From assembly GCF_002025205.1 (NCBI RefSeq), contig NZ_CP019947.1:2518001-2582000 (forward strand): a DNA stretch of 64,000 bases, read 5' to 3'. The translations under genes and the position numbers were made by a program. The stretch comes from Pseudomonas sp. CC6-YY-74. GTDB lineage: Bacteria > Pseudomonadota > Gammaproteobacteria > Pseudomonadales > Pseudomonadaceae. Shown here piece after piece: positions 47,632 through 56,806 of the stretch (its first letter is position 1; every line of letters starts with the position of its first letter). The notes under the pieces were generated by a model. It ran no database searches. It was given only the letters and a program-made list of their open reading frames with translations, and had not been told where the DNA came from.

Positions 47632-48612
47632 ATGAAAACTGCCTTTACCCGCCTCGCCCTGGCCACCGCCTGCCTGGCTTTCGCCGGCCAACTGTTGGCC
47701 GCAGAACCCAAGCGCCCCGAGTGCATCGCCCCGGCCAAGCCCGGCGGCGGCTTCGACCTGACCTGCAAGCTGGCCCAGAGCGGCTTGAAGGACAGCGGCC
47801 TGCTGAAAGCACCGATGCGCGTCACCTACATGCCCGGTGGAGTCGGCGCGGTGGCCTACAACGCGGTGATCGCCCAGCGCGCCGATGATCCAGGCACGAT
47901 TGTCGCCTTCTCCAGCGGCTCCCTGCTCAACCTGGCCCAGGGCAAGTTCGGCCGTTACGACGAAACCGGCGTGCGCTGGCTGGCGGCGGTGGGCACCGAC
48001 TACGGCGCCATCACCGTGCGCGCCGACTCGCCCTACCAGACGCTCAACGACCTGGTCGAAGCGCTGAAGAAAGACCCATCGAGCATCGTCTTCGGCGCGG
48101 GCGCCACCATCGGTGGCCAGGACTGGATGCAGACCGCATTGATCGCCCGCCTGGCCGGCATCGATCCGAAGAACCTGCGCTACGTCGCCTTCGAAGGCGG
48201 CGGCGAAACCCTTACCGCCATGCTCGGCGGCCACGTGCAGGTGACCAGCAGCGGTCTGGGCGAAGTCACCCCGCAACTGGAAGCGAAGAAGGTACGTATC
48301 CTCGCGGTACTCGCCGACGAGCGCCTGCCAGGCAAGCTGGCCGATATCCCCACGGCCAAGGAACAGGGCTACGACATCAGCTGGCCGGTGATCCGCGGCT
48401 TCTATGTCGGCCCAGAGGTCAGCGACGAGCAGTACGACTGGTGGAAACAGCAGTTCGACACCCTGCTTGCCAGCGAGGACTTCGCCAAGCTGCGTGAGCA
48501 ACGCGACCTGCTGCCGCTGTCGGTGACTGGCGACGAACTGCAAGCCCTGGTCTTCAAGCAGGTTGAAGACTACAAGGTGCTGGCCGATGCCTTCGGTCTG
48601 ATGCGCGAGTAA
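47632..48612 (+). CDS. tctC: Tricarboxylate-binding periplasmic protein TctC
   Basis: Solute-binding component of the tripartite tricarboxylate transporter. The 326-residue protein has a signal peptide ending GQLLAAE, CIAPAKPGGGFDLTCKLAQ (ligand loop with two cysteines likely disulfide-linked) and PGGVGAVAYNAV, typical of the TctC/Bug family. The ATG at 47632 has GAGAGGAA upstream. A strong stem-loop follows the gene, which may keep binding-protein mRNA more abundant than that of the membrane subunits. Confidence 0.96.
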   Translation: MKTAFTRLALATACLAFAGQLLAAEPKRPECIAPAKPGGGFDLTCKLAQSGLKDSGLLKAPMRVTYMPGGVGAVAYNAVIAQRADDPGTIVAFSSGSLLNLAQGKFGRYDETGVRWLAAVGTDYGAITVRADSPYQTLNDLVEALKKDPSSIVFGAGATIGGQDWMQTALIARLAGIDPKNLRYVAFEGGGETLTAMLGGHVQVTSSGLGEVTPQLEAKKVRILAVLADERLPGKLADIPTAKEQGYDISWPVIRGFYVGPEVSDEQYDWWKQQFDTLLASEDFAKLREQRDLLPLSVTGDELQALVFKQVEDYKVLADAFGLMRE

Positions 48613-48627
48613 CGCGCCGGCACGCTC

Positions 48628-48656
48628 GGTCAGGCAGCCCTGGGGCTGCTCTGACC
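48628..48656 (+). repeat. Intercistronic stem-loop between tctC and tctB
   Basis: GGTCAG pairs with CTGACC and CAGCCC with GGGCTG, separated by a small bulge and a 2-base loop. There is no T-tract. Stem-loops after binding-protein genes often stabilise the upstream mRNA; that role here is inferred. Confidence 0.5.
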
Positions 48657-48714
48657 GGCGCCCGCAATCGAGCGTGATGCGTTCAACTCTGTACCTTTTC
48701 ACGAGACTACCGCC

Positions 48715-49158
48715 ATGTACGTCCGCCTGTTCGCTGCGATCTGGCTGCTTTTCTGCGCCGGCCTCGCCGTTGTTGCCTGGGGTTTCCAGGCGCCCTTCGC
48801 CTACGACCCGGTCGGCCCCCGCGCCTACCCCCTACTGCTGCTGGCCTTGATGGCCGCTGGCTCGCTGTGGCTGCTGGTCAAACCCGGTTTACTCGAGCAG
48901 AAGCTGGACAGCTCCAGCGCCTTGCGCTCGCTGCTGTGCATGCTGACGCTACTGGCCTACGCCCTGCTGTTCGAACCCCTGGGGTTCATCATTAGCACCG
49001 CCCTGTGCACCTTCGCCCTCGGCCTGCTGTTCACTGGCCGCCTGCTGCCCTGCGCCATAAGCGGTGTGCTGATGGGCGCGCTGCTCTACGGTTTATTCGA
49101 TTACCTGCTGGACGTGCCGCTGCCGCTGGGCCTGTTCGAAGCCTTTGTGGAGATCTGA
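48715..49158 (+). CDS. tctB: Tripartite tricarboxylate transporter small membrane subunit TctB
   Basis: A 147-residue protein with four predicted membrane helices, including IWLLFCAGLAVVAWGF, AYPLLLLALMAAGSLWLLV and LGFIISTALCTFALGLLF. The sequence YDPVGPRAYPLLL is the usual TctB segment after helix one. It is followed two bases later by tctA and works with TctA as the membrane part of the transporter. Confidence 0.94.
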   Translation: MYVRLFAAIWLLFCAGLAVVAWGFQAPFAYDPVGPRAYPLLLLALMAAGSLWLLVKPGLLEQKLDSSSALRSLLCMLTLLAYALLFEPLGFIISTALCTFALGLLFTGRLLPCAISGVLMGALLYGLFDYLLDVPLPLGLFEAFVEI

Positions 49159-49160
49159 AC

Positions 49161-50669
49161 ATGGAAACGCTGAATTTCTTGATGCAGGGCTTCGAGGTCG
49201 CCACCCGGCCGGAAAACCTGCTGGTGGCGCTGTTCGGCGCCTTCGTCGGCACCATCGTCGGCCTGCTGCCGGGCCTGGGCCCGATCAACGGCGTGGCCCT
49301 GCTGCTGCCGCTGGCCTTCGCCCTCGGCCTGCCGCCGGAAACCGCCCTGATCCTGCTGGCCGCCGTGTACCTCGGTTGCGAATACGGCGGACGTATCTCG
49401 GCCATCCTGCTCAACGTGCCAGGTGATGCGGCGGCGGTGATGACCACCCTCGACGGCTACCCGCTGGCGCGCCAGGGCAAGGCCGGGATCGCCCTGTCAC
49501 TGTCGGCGGTCAGCTCCTTTATCGGTAGCATCATCGCCACCTGCGGCGTGGTGCTGTTCGCCCCACTGCTGGCGAAATGGGCGGTGGCCTTCGGCCCGGC
49601 TGAGTATTTCGTGCTGATGATCTTCGCCATCGCCTGCCTCGGCGGTATGGTCGGCGACAAACCGGTGAAGACCCTGATGGCGGCACTGATCGGCCTGGCC
49701 CTGGCCACCGTCGGCGTGGACTCGACCACCGGGGTGTACCGCTTCACCTTCGGCAGCGTCAGCCTGTCCGACGGCATCCAGTTCGTCATCGTGGTGATCG
49801 GCTTCTTCAGCGTCAGCGAAGTGCTGTTGATGCTGGAAAAAACCCACAGTGGGCAGAAGGCGGTGAAGACCAGCGGCCGGCTATTGTTCAACTTCAAGGA
49901 ATTCTGCTTCACCTTCTGGACCATGGTGCGCAGCTCGGTTGCCGGCTTTGTCATCGGCGTGCTGCCGGGCGCCGGCGCGACTATCGCCAGCGCCATGACC
50001 TACATGAGCGAGAAGCGTATGGCCGGCGCCAGCGGCACCTTCGGCGAAGGCGACCTGCGCGGCCTGGCCGCGCCGGAAGCGGCCAACAACGCCTCGGCCT
50101 GCGGTTCGCTGATCCCCATGCTGACCCTCGGCGTCCCGGGTTCGGGCACCACCGCGGTGATGATCGGCGCCCTGACCCTGTACAACATCACGCCCGGCCC
50201 GCTGTTGTTCGAACAGCAACCGGATGTGGTGTGGGGCCTGATCGCCTCGCTGTTCATCTGCAACGTGCTCCTGCTGGTGATGAACATCCCCCTGGTCGGC
50301 CTGTTCGCGCGCATGCTCAGCGTCCCCAACTGGGTGCTGGTGCCGGCGATCACCGCGATCAGCATGGTCGGCGTCTATGCAGTACACAGCACCACCTTCG
50401 ACCTGGTGCTGATGATCGGCCTCGGCGTATTCGGCTACATTTTGCGCAAACTGGACTTCCCGCTGTCGTCACTGATCCTCGGCTTCGTCCTCGGTGAGTT
50501 GATGGAAGACAACCTGCGCCGCGCCCTGTCGATTTCGGCCGGCGACCTCAACATCCTCTGGAGCAGCCCGATCAGCCTGTGCCTGTGGGCGCTCACCGCG
50601 CTGATGCTGGTGATGCCAGCCCTGCGCTGGTGGCGTGCGCGACGCGTCTCTCAGCTAGCCAATGCTTGA
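49161..50669 (+). CDS. tctA: Tripartite tricarboxylate transporter large membrane subunit TctA
   Basis: Sodium- or proton-driven permease of 502 residues with about 12 membrane helices. Family motifs are visible: GTIVGLLPGLGPINGVALLL, YLGCEYGGRISAILLNVPG, VLPGAGATIASAMTY and LTLGVPGSGTTAVMIGAL. The ATG at 49161 is three codons after the tctB stop and is the only start that fits the family. The gene overlaps the AbrB-type gene by eight bases. Confidence 0.97.
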   Translation: METLNFLMQGFEVATRPENLLVALFGAFVGTIVGLLPGLGPINGVALLLPLAFALGLPPETALILLAAVYLGCEYGGRISAILLNVPGDAAAVMTTLDGYPLARQGKAGIALSLSAVSSFIGSIIATCGVVLFAPLLAKWAVAFGPAEYFVLMIFAIACLGGMVGDKPVKTLMAALIGLALATVGVDSTTGVYRFTFGSVSLSDGIQFVIVVIGFFSVSEVLLMLEKTHSGQKAVKTSGRLLFNFKEFCFTFWTMVRSSVAGFVIGVLPGAGATIASAMTYMSEKRMAGASGTFGEGDLRGLAAPEAANNASACGSLIPMLTLGVPGSGTTAVMIGALTLYNITPGPLLFEQQPDVVWGLIASLFICNVLLLVMNIPLVGLFARMLSVPNWVLVPAITAISMVGVYAVHSTTFDLVLMIGLGVFGYILRKLDFPLSSLILGFVLGELMEDNLRRALSISAGDLNILWSSPISLCLWALTALMLVMPALRWWRARRVSQLANA

Positions 50670-51693
50670 TCTCTGCGCCCTGGCCCAGTGGCGGCGCTAC
50701 TGGGCCACTGCGCTGATCGGTCTGATCGGCGGCTACCTGGCCAGCCTGATCGGCTGGCCTTTGCCGTGGATCATCGGCTCGTTGCTGGCGGTCATCGCGG
50801 CACGCTGCAGCGGTTGGCTGGTCACGGAAATCCCCGGTGGCCGACAAACCGGACAATGGCTGGTCGCCAGCGCCATCGGCCTGCACTTCACCAGCGAGGT
50901 GATGGGCGAGTTGCTCGGTCATTTCGGCGTAATCCTGGTTGGCGCCCTGGTGACCCTGCTGCTCAGCCTGTTCGGTATCGCGCTGTTGCGCCGCTCCGGG
51001 GTCGACCGCGCCACCGCGTTCTTTTCCAGCATGCCGGGGGGTGCCAGCGAAATGGTCAACCTGGCGCAACGCCACGATGCCCAGGTCGCCCGCGTTGCCG
51101 CGGCGCACAGCCTGCGTCTGTTGCTGGTGGTGCTACTGATTCCGGCCATCTTCACCTGGAGCCTGCCACCCATCGAACCGCCGGCGGCTGCGCCGGTGAG
51201 CTGGCCCTGGCTGGCCGCACTGTTACCCGGCGGCGCGCTGCTGGCCTTGCTGTGGAAAAGGCTCAAACAACCCAACCCCTGGATGCTCGGGCCGCTGACG
51301 GTGTGCGCCGTCGCCAGCGTCAGCTTCGACCTGCACATCGGTTTGCCGAACGGACTCGGCCAAGTCGGTCAGTGGCTGATCGGCTGCGCCCTGGGCTGCC
51401 ACTTCGACCGCGCTTTCTTTCGCAACGCACCGGGCTTTCTCGCGCGCATTCTGCTGTTCAGCCTGCTCGCCATGCTCAGCGCCGCGCTGCTGGCCAACGG
51501 CCTCGGCTGGCTGGCCAGCGAAGACCAGCCCTCGCTGATGCTCGGCATGATGCCCGGCGGCATCACCGAGCTGTGCCTGACCGCCGAAGCCCTGCACCTG
51601 TCGGTAGCGCTGGTCACCGCGCTGCAGGTGCTGCGCCTGTTTCTGGTGATGTTCCTGGCCGAGCCATTGTTCAGGTTGTGGCAACGCCGCTAG
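50662..51693 (+). CDS. AbrB-family membrane transport/regulatory protein
   Basis: A 343-residue protein with 9-10 membrane helices built from two repeats of the AbrB duplication domain. The repeat motif appears as SSMPGGASEMVNLA in the first half and GMMPGGITELCLTAEAL in the second, and PLPWIIGSLL is matched by PNPWMLGPLTV. Function is unproven: E. coli AbrB was proposed to regulate gene expression, and others are annotated as transporters. Overlap with tctA by eight bases shows co-transcription with the tricarboxylate uptake genes. Confidence 0.9.
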   Translation: MLDLCALAQWRRYWATALIGLIGGYLASLIGWPLPWIIGSLLAVIAARCSGWLVTEIPGGRQTGQWLVASAIGLHFTSEVMGELLGHFGVILVGALVTLLLSLFGIALLRRSGVDRATAFFSSMPGGASEMVNLAQRHDAQVARVAAAHSLRLLLVVLLIPAIFTWSLPPIEPPAAAPVSWPWLAALLPGGALLALLWKRLKQPNPWMLGPLTVCAVASVSFDLHIGLPNGLGQVGQWLIGCALGCHFDRAFFRNAPGFLARILLFSLLAMLSAALLANGLGWLASEDQPSLMLGMMPGGITELCLTAEALHLSVALVTALQVLRLFLVMFLAEPLFRLWQRR

Positions 51694-51713
51694 CGAATAT
51701 GTCGACCACGTGT

Positions 51714-51739
51714 AGCCCGCCTCGCGCGGGCTGTTTTTT
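51714..51739 (+). terminator. Rho-independent terminator of the tct operon
   Basis: AGCCCGC and GCGGGCT form a 7-bp GC-rich stem with a 5-base loop, followed by GTTTTTT. It lies 21 bases after the AbrB-family stop codon and ends the opdH-tctCBA transcript. Confidence 0.85.
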
Positions 51740-51869
51740 AGCGAATATTTTTAACGCCACAGCACTTGCCCGAGCGCGCTAACCTTTGAGGTTGTGCAAG
51801 CCATCGCGCGGCCGTTTCCAGGCATTGCTGCGCACGCGCCGATAGATCACCCCCGCCGAGGCAAACCGC

Positions 51870-52766
51870 ATGATTCTGCCGCGCTGGCCCCACCTGAAAA
51901 GCCCGCTTCTGCTGATCGCCCTCAGCGTGCTGCTGGCCGCCTGTAGCCGGGTCGACCTGGCCTATCGCAACCTCGACTGGCTGATCCCCTGGCAGCTCAA
52001 CGCTTACCTGAACCTGAACCCTGCACAGAAAACCTGGTTCATGCCGCGCCTGCAGGCCCACCTGGAGTGGCACTGCAGCAGCGAGCTAGCGCGGTATATC
52101 GATTGGCTGCAAGGCACTGAAGGTCTGCTCGCACAGGCGCACCCCAGCGCCGCCCAACTGAGCGAGCAGTTCGCCGAGTTGGATCTGGCGCTCAAGCGCA
52201 TCACGGGCGAAATCACGCCGACCGCCATTGCGCTGCTGCGAAGTCTCAACCCCAGCCAAGTTGCCGACCTGTATGCCGCGCTCGATGCAGACAACCGCGA
52301 GGATCGTCAGGAATTTCTCGAGCCGCCGCTGGCGAGCCAGATCAGCCAACGCGCCACGCGCATGCACAAGCGCCTGCGCCCCTGGTTTGGCCGGTTGAAT
52401 GACGCGCAACAGGCGCGTATCGCTCAGTGGGCGCAGGCGGCGGGCGAGCAGAATCGGCTGTGGCTGGACAACCGCATGCACTGGCAAACCGAATTTCGCG
52501 CCGCTGTCGATGCACGGCGCAGTGCCGACTTCCCCGCACGCCTGACGCGCTTGCTGCAGCAACGCGAGTCCTTCCATGACGCCCGCTACCGCGCGGCCTA
52601 CTCTCACTCACGGCAAGCGCTGGCCGAGCTGTTCAGCGACCTGCTCGCTAGCGCCGAGCGCAAACAGCGCGAACACCTGACGGCGCGCCTGCACGAGCTG
52701 CGTCACGACCTTGCCCGGCAGCTCTGTGCCGCTCCCGTTACAGTTCGGGCAGGCGCCAGTCGATAG
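51870..52766 (+). CDS. DUF6279 lipoprotein
   Basis: A 298-residue predicted outer or inner membrane lipoprotein (lipobox LLAAC, Cys25) with the family start [20 protein letters not shown] followed by mostly helical sequence. Proteins of this kind are widespread in Pseudomonas; no function is established. Its last 29 bases overlap the end of ung on the opposite strand. Confidence 0.87.
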   Translation: MILPRWPHLKSPLLLIALSVLLAACSRVDLAYRNLDWLIPWQLNAYLNLNPAQKTWFMPRLQAHLEWHCSSELARYIDWLQGTEGLLAQAHPSAAQLSEQFAELDLALKRITGEITPTAIALLRSLNPSQVADLYAALDADNREDRQEFLEPPLASQISQRATRMHKRLRPWFGRLNDAQQARIAQWAQAAGEQNRLWLDNRMHWQTEFRAAVDARRSADFPARLTRLLQQRESFHDARYRAAYSHSRQALAELFSDLLASAERKQREHLTARLHELRHDLARQLCAAPVTVRAGASR

Positions 52767-53430
52767 GCGGCATGCCGTGCTGTACGAGGAACTTGTTGCA
52801 GCGGCTGAAGTGACCGTTGCCAATAAACCCGCGGTGGGCCGACAGCGGCGAGGGATGCGGCGAACACAGCACCAGGTGTTTGCTCGGGTCGATCAGGCGC
52901 GTCTTGCTCTGCGCATGCTTGCCCCACAACAGAAAGACCAGGTGTGGACAATGACCACTGACCACCTCGATCACCCGGTCGGTAAATACCCCCCAGCCCT
53001 TGTCCGCATGGGAGCCGGCAATGCCGCGCTCGACCGTCAGCGAGGTGTTGAGCAACAGCACGCCTTGCTCGGCCCAATGCTGCAAGCAGCCATGGCCGGC
53101 GATGTCGATATTCAGGTCGCGCTTCAATTCCTTGTAGATATTCAACAGCGACGGCGGCGTGGCGACCCCCGGTTGCACCGAGAAGCACAGGCCATGGGCC
53201 TGCTCCGGGCCGTGATAGGGATCCTGGCCGATGATCATCACCTTGACCCGCTCCAGCGGAGTGGAGTTGAGCGCATTGAAGATCAGCGCACCGGGCGGAT
53301 AGACCTCCTTGCCGGCGGCTTTCTCCTGGCGCAGGAAGTCGGCCAGCGCCTGCATATAGGGCTGGGCGAACTCCTCGCGCAGGGCCTCTTTCCAGCCCGC
53401 GTCGAGCTTGATGTTATCGGCGGAGGTCAT
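52738..53430 (-). CDS. ung: Uracil-DNA glycosylase
   Basis: Removes uracil from DNA to start base-excision repair. The 230-residue protein has the water-activating motif [18 protein letters not shown], the [11 protein letters not shown] segment and the C-terminal [18 protein letters not shown] with the catalytic histidine. The start [17 protein letters not shown] fits the family; an ATG 18 bases upstream is weaker. It is divergent from the thioesterase gene. Confidence 0.97.
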   Translation of the reverse strand: MTSADNIKLDAGWKEALREEFAQPYMQALADFLRQEKAAGKEVYPPGALIFNALNSTPLERVKVMIIGQDPYHGPEQAHGLCFSVQPGVATPPSLLNIYKELKRDLNIDIAGHGCLQHWAEQGVLLLNTSLTVERGIAGSHADKGWGVFTDRVIEVVSGHCPHLVFLLWGKHAQSKTRLIDPSKHLVLCSPHPSPLSAHRGFIGNGHFSRCNKFLVQHGMPPIDWRLPEL

Positions 53431-53591
53431 GCCTGATTCCCGAGTCAACGAATTGAAGCCGGCACGCTAGAGAAGCCTCACAGGCAAGTCAAGGCGCAGA
53501 CGAATAGACCCTTATCATCCACCTGGATGCAGATGGCGACAGCCCGGCAGGCAGTCGAAACTGGGACAACCAACCCAGAGGAGCACCCCAG

Positions 53592-54005
53592 ATGGACAAC
53601 CCCATCGGCATCAGCCGTGAGCGCCTGGAGCAGGCCCTGGAACACTCCGCCTTTGCCAAGTTGCTCGGCGCCGAACTGCTGGACTTTGCCCCTGGCAAGG
53701 TCAGCCTGCAGCTGCACAGTCGCCCGGAACTCAGCCAGCACCACGGTTACACCCATGGCGCGGTGGTCGGTTTTATGATCGACAGCGGTTGCGCCTGGGC
53801 TGCCGCCTCGCTGGTGGGCGACGTAGTCACCAGCGAATACAAGGTCAACCTGCTGGCCCCGGCCATCGGCGACAAGCTGATCTGCCGCAGCGAGGTGATC
53901 AAGGCCGGCAAACGCCAGGCGGTATGCCGCGCCGATGTGTTTGCCGTCAACCACGGCGAGGAGAAGATCATCGCCACCGGCCTGGCGACCATCGCGCGGG
54001 TGTAG
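53592..54005 (+). CDS. PaaI-family hotdog thioesterase
   Basis: A 137-residue single hotdog-fold protein: AKLLGAELLDFAPGKVSLQL, the active-site helix HHGYTHGAVVGFMIDSGCAW and TSEYKVNLLAPAIGDKL, typical of PaaI-type acyl-CoA thioesterases. AGGAG lies eight bases before the ATG. Substrate is unknown. It stands alone between ung and the AraC-family regulator; a link to the downstream valine genes is possible but only by proximity. Confidence 0.92.
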   Translation: MDNPIGISRERLEQALEHSAFAKLLGAELLDFAPGKVSLQLHSRPELSQHHGYTHGAVVGFMIDSGCAWAAASLVGDVVTSEYKVNLLAPAIGDKLICRSEVIKAGKRQAVCRADVFAVNHGEEKIIATGLATIARV

Positions 54006-54042
54006 AAGACGCTGCGTTCGCGGTCGGCCGCCGCACAAACTC

Positions 54043-54924
54043 TCAGCCCTGATGCAACGCCCGGTAATGACTGGGCGCCATGCCCACCACGTTGCGAAAC
54101 AGCCGCGAGAAGTAGTAGACGTCCTCGTAGCCCAACTGTTCGGCGACCTGGCGGATACCCTGCTGGCCTTCGTCGAGCAGGCGGCAGGCGTGGGCCATTT
54201 TCAGCTGGATGAACGCCTGGATAGGCGCATGGCCGGTCAGCGCGCGGTAGGTCTTGGCGAAGTGAAAACGCGACAACTTGAACTGCGCCGCCAGTTCATC
54301 GAGGTTGAGCGAGCCGTGCAGGTGGGCGCGCATCACCGCCTGCACCGCATCGACATCCAGCACCCGCCCCGATTTCAACTTGGCCCGCGCCGGCAGCACC
54401 GCCAGGGAGGCCAGCAGCGCCTGCAGCTGGTGGGCGGCATAGATGAAGTGCGCCAGGTTCAGGCCCTGCTTGCGCAGACTGAGCAGTGCATCGAAGTCGG
54501 CGAGCAGGCGCGGTTGTACGCCGATGCGCCAGATCGGCCCCTTGCCCAACGGGCGCAAGAACTCCGCCACCAGCTCGCCATCGAAGTGCACCCAGTACAG
54601 CGTCCAGGGTTTGCCGAGATCCGCGCCATAGGCGTGGGGAATGCCCTTGGGCAACAGCAGCAGATCGCCACCAGCGACAGCGATTCGTCCATCCCCAGAC
54701 TCCAGCCAGCCCTGCCCGGCACGGCAATAGATCAGCAGGTAATCGTCCGGAAGCGGCCGCTGCATGCGGTGTCCGCCCGCGTCTGGATAGAACCCCAGGG
54801 CCAGCGGATAGCAGCTAGAGGCCAGTGGATGGTGACTCAGGATGCGCCGCAGGCGCGGCGGCGTGATAAAGCGCACGCCGTTGGCCGGTAATGGCCAGTT
54901 CGATGTTTCAATTCGAGCGTTCAT
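54043..54924 (-). CDS. AraC/XylS-family regulator, MmsR-like
   Basis: A 293-residue regulator with an N-terminal cupin-type domain (DDYLLIYCRAGQGWLESGD, LLLLPKGIPHAYGAD) and two C-terminal helix-turn-helix motifs (LNLDELAAQFKLSRFHFAKTY and IRQVAEQLGYEDVYYFSRLF). It is divergent from the aldehyde dehydrogenase gene across a 129-bp spacer. MmsR of P. aeruginosa is an AraC-type activator of mmsAB for valine breakdown; the same family and location support a similar role here, which is inference. Confidence 0.88.
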   Translation of the reverse strand: MNARIETSNWPLPANGVRFITPPRLRRILSHHPLASSCYPLALGFYPDAGGHRMQRPLPDDYLLIYCRAGQGWLESGDGRIAVAGGDLLLLPKGIPHAYGADLGKPWTLYWVHFDGELVAEFLRPLGKGPIWRIGVQPRLLADFDALLSLRKQGLNLAHFIYAAHQLQALLASLAVLPARAKLKSGRVLDVDAVQAVMRAHLHGSLNLDELAAQFKLSRFHFAKTYRALTGHAPIQAFIQLKMAHACRLLDEGQQGIRQVAEQLGYEDVYYFSRLFRNVVGMAPSHYRALHQG

Positions 54925-55053
54925 CTGCCCTCCAACAACTCAATGCCAAGATCGTCCATCCATTGCCCAAGATCGTCAATCCACAAGCGCGCTTGATCCG
55001 GCTATAACACTAAGAGCACTAGGATCTGTCGCTGGGCCAAGGTGGAGAACGTG

Positions 55054-56562
55054 ATGAGCAAGGCACTCCCGCAGTTGATCGAAGGCGAATGGCGCGAAAG
55101 CCGTACCCGCGAATTCATCGAAGTCACCGACCCGGCGACCCAGCAAGTGCTGGCCCTGGCGCCCAAGGCCACCGCCGAAGAAATCGAGGCGGCAATCGCC
55201 AGCGCCAAGGCGGCCTTTCTGACTTGGCGCGCAGTGCCGGTGTCCGAGCGCGCACGGCTGATGCTGCGTTATCAGCACCTGCTCAAGGAACACCACGACG
55301 AACTGGCGGAAATCCTCGCCAGGGAAACCGGCAAGACCCTGGCCGATGCCAAGGGCGATATCTGGCGCGGCATCGAGGTGGTCGAACAGGCGGCCAATAT
55401 CGCCAGCCTGATGATGGGCGAGACCATGGAGAACGTGGCCACGGGCATCGATACCGCCAGCTGGATTCAGCCGCTCGGCGTCTGCGTCGGCATCACCCCG
55501 TTCAACTTCCCGGCCATGATTCCGCTGTGGATGTTTCCCCTGGCCATCGCCGCCGGCAACACCTTTATCCTCAAGCCGTCCGAACAGGACCCCATGACCC
55601 CCAACCGTCTGGCCGAGCTGTTTATCGAGGCCGGTGCGCCCAAGGGCGTGCTGCAGGTGCTGCATGGAGCCCGCGAGGTGGTCGACAGCCTGCTCACTCA
55701 CCCGGATATCCGCGCCATCTCCTTCGTCGGCTCGGTGTCGGTCGGCCAGCACATCTACCGCACCGGCACTGCCCACCTCAAGCGCGTGCAGGCCTTCGCC
55801 GGGGCCAAGAACCATATGGTGATCATGCCCGACGCCAATAAGCAGCAGGTGCTGAGCAACCTGGTCGGCGCCAGTTGCGGCGCGGCCGGGCAGCGCTGCA
55901 TGGCGATCAGCGTGGCGGTGTTCGTCGGTGAGTCGCAGCAGTGGATCGGGGAGCTGCAGGCGCAGATGGCCGACCTGCAACCCGGCTACTGGACCGACGG
56001 CCATGCGGCGTTCGGTCCGTTGATCAGCCAGCAGGCCAAGCAACGGGTGCTGCGTTTGATCGCCGAGGGCAAGGCGGAAGGCGCCGAATGCCTGCTCGAC
56101 GGTTCGCACTGTGCGGTCGAGGGCTACCCCAACGGCAACTGGCTGGGCCCGACCCTGTTCCGTGGGGTGACAACCAAGATGGGCCTGTACCGCGAGGAAA
56201 TCTTCGGCCCGGTGCTGGTGTGCATGGCAGTCGACTCCCTGGAACAGGCTATCGAACTGGTCAACGCCAGCCCCTATGGCAATGGCACCTCGATCTTCAC
56301 CCGTTCCGGTGGCGCGGCGCGGCATTACCAGCACGCGGTGGAAGTCGGCCAGGTCGGGATCAACGTACCGGTGCCGGTGCCGCTGCCGTTCTTCTCCTTC
56401 ACCGGCTGGAAAGGCTCGTTCTATGGCGACCTGCACGCCTACGGCAAACAGGCCGTACGTTTCTACAGCGAGACCAAGACCGTCACCAGCCGCTGGTTCG
56501 ATGAAGACGCCGTGGCCGCCGGAGCGCCGGCCGGAGCGAACATGACTATTCAGTTGAAATGA
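55054..56562 (+). CDS. mmsA: CoA-acylating methylmalonate-semialdehyde dehydrogenase (MmsA family)
   Basis: Converts methylmalonate semialdehyde to propionyl-CoA, the last step of valine breakdown. The 502-residue protein has the catalytic cysteine in [11 protein letters not shown] (Cys282), and Asn in [12 protein letters not shown] where ordinary aldehyde dehydrogenases have the general-base Glu, as expected for the CoA-dependent type. The start [13 protein letters not shown] has GGAG six bases upstream. It heads the valine gene set. Confidence 0.94.
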   Translation: MSKALPQLIEGEWRESRTREFIEVTDPATQQVLALAPKATAEEIEAAIASAKAAFLTWRAVPVSERARLMLRYQHLLKEHHDELAEILARETGKTLADAKGDIWRGIEVVEQAANIASLMMGETMENVATGIDTASWIQPLGVCVGITPFNFPAMIPLWMFPLAIAAGNTFILKPSEQDPMTPNRLAELFIEAGAPKGVLQVLHGAREVVDSLLTHPDIRAISFVGSVSVGQHIYRTGTAHLKRVQAFAGAKNHMVIMPDANKQQVLSNLVGASCGAAGQRCMAISVAVFVGESQQWIGELQAQMADLQPGYWTDGHAAFGPLISQQAKQRVLRLIAEGKAEGAECLLDGSHCAVEGYPNGNWLGPTLFRGVTTKMGLYREEIFGPVLVCMAVDSLEQAIELVNASPYGNGTSIFTRSGGAARHYQHAVEVGQVGINVPVPVPLPFFSFTGWKGSFYGDLHAYGKQAVRFYSETKTVTSRWFDEDAVAAGAPAGANMTIQLK

Positions 56563-56581
56563 GAACGGCTTAACAATGTCG

Positions 56582-56723
56582 ACAGGCCACTGAAAAACGT
56601 AGCGAGCGATAGCTAGGGCCGTACCCGTTCCCTACGGGTAACGGCATTTCCCACATCCATGTGGGTCATAAGGCGAAACGCAGCATGGCGCGCGCAGCCC
56701 GCAGTAGTTTTTCAGGGGCCTGT
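56582..56723. mobile_element. 142-bp MITE-like element with terminal inverted repeats
   Basis: ACAGGCCACTGAAAAAC and GTTTTTCAGGGGCCTGT are inverted with 16 of 17 bases matching, 142 bp end to end. Inside are two further hairpins, CCGTACCCGT/ACGGGTAACGG and CCCACAT/ATGTGGG. It holds no gene and interrupts the spacing between the dehydrogenase and binding-protein genes. No target duplication is evident. A miniature transposable element is the best guess; a large structured RNA element is an alternative. Confidence 0.5.
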
Positions 56724-56806
56724 TAGACCAATAGACGATCTCGGCAATTAGTCTAAGGGCGTAAAAAGTCCTCCTGGTTCCGACAATAAGAACAAGGAAA
56801 GCTGCC

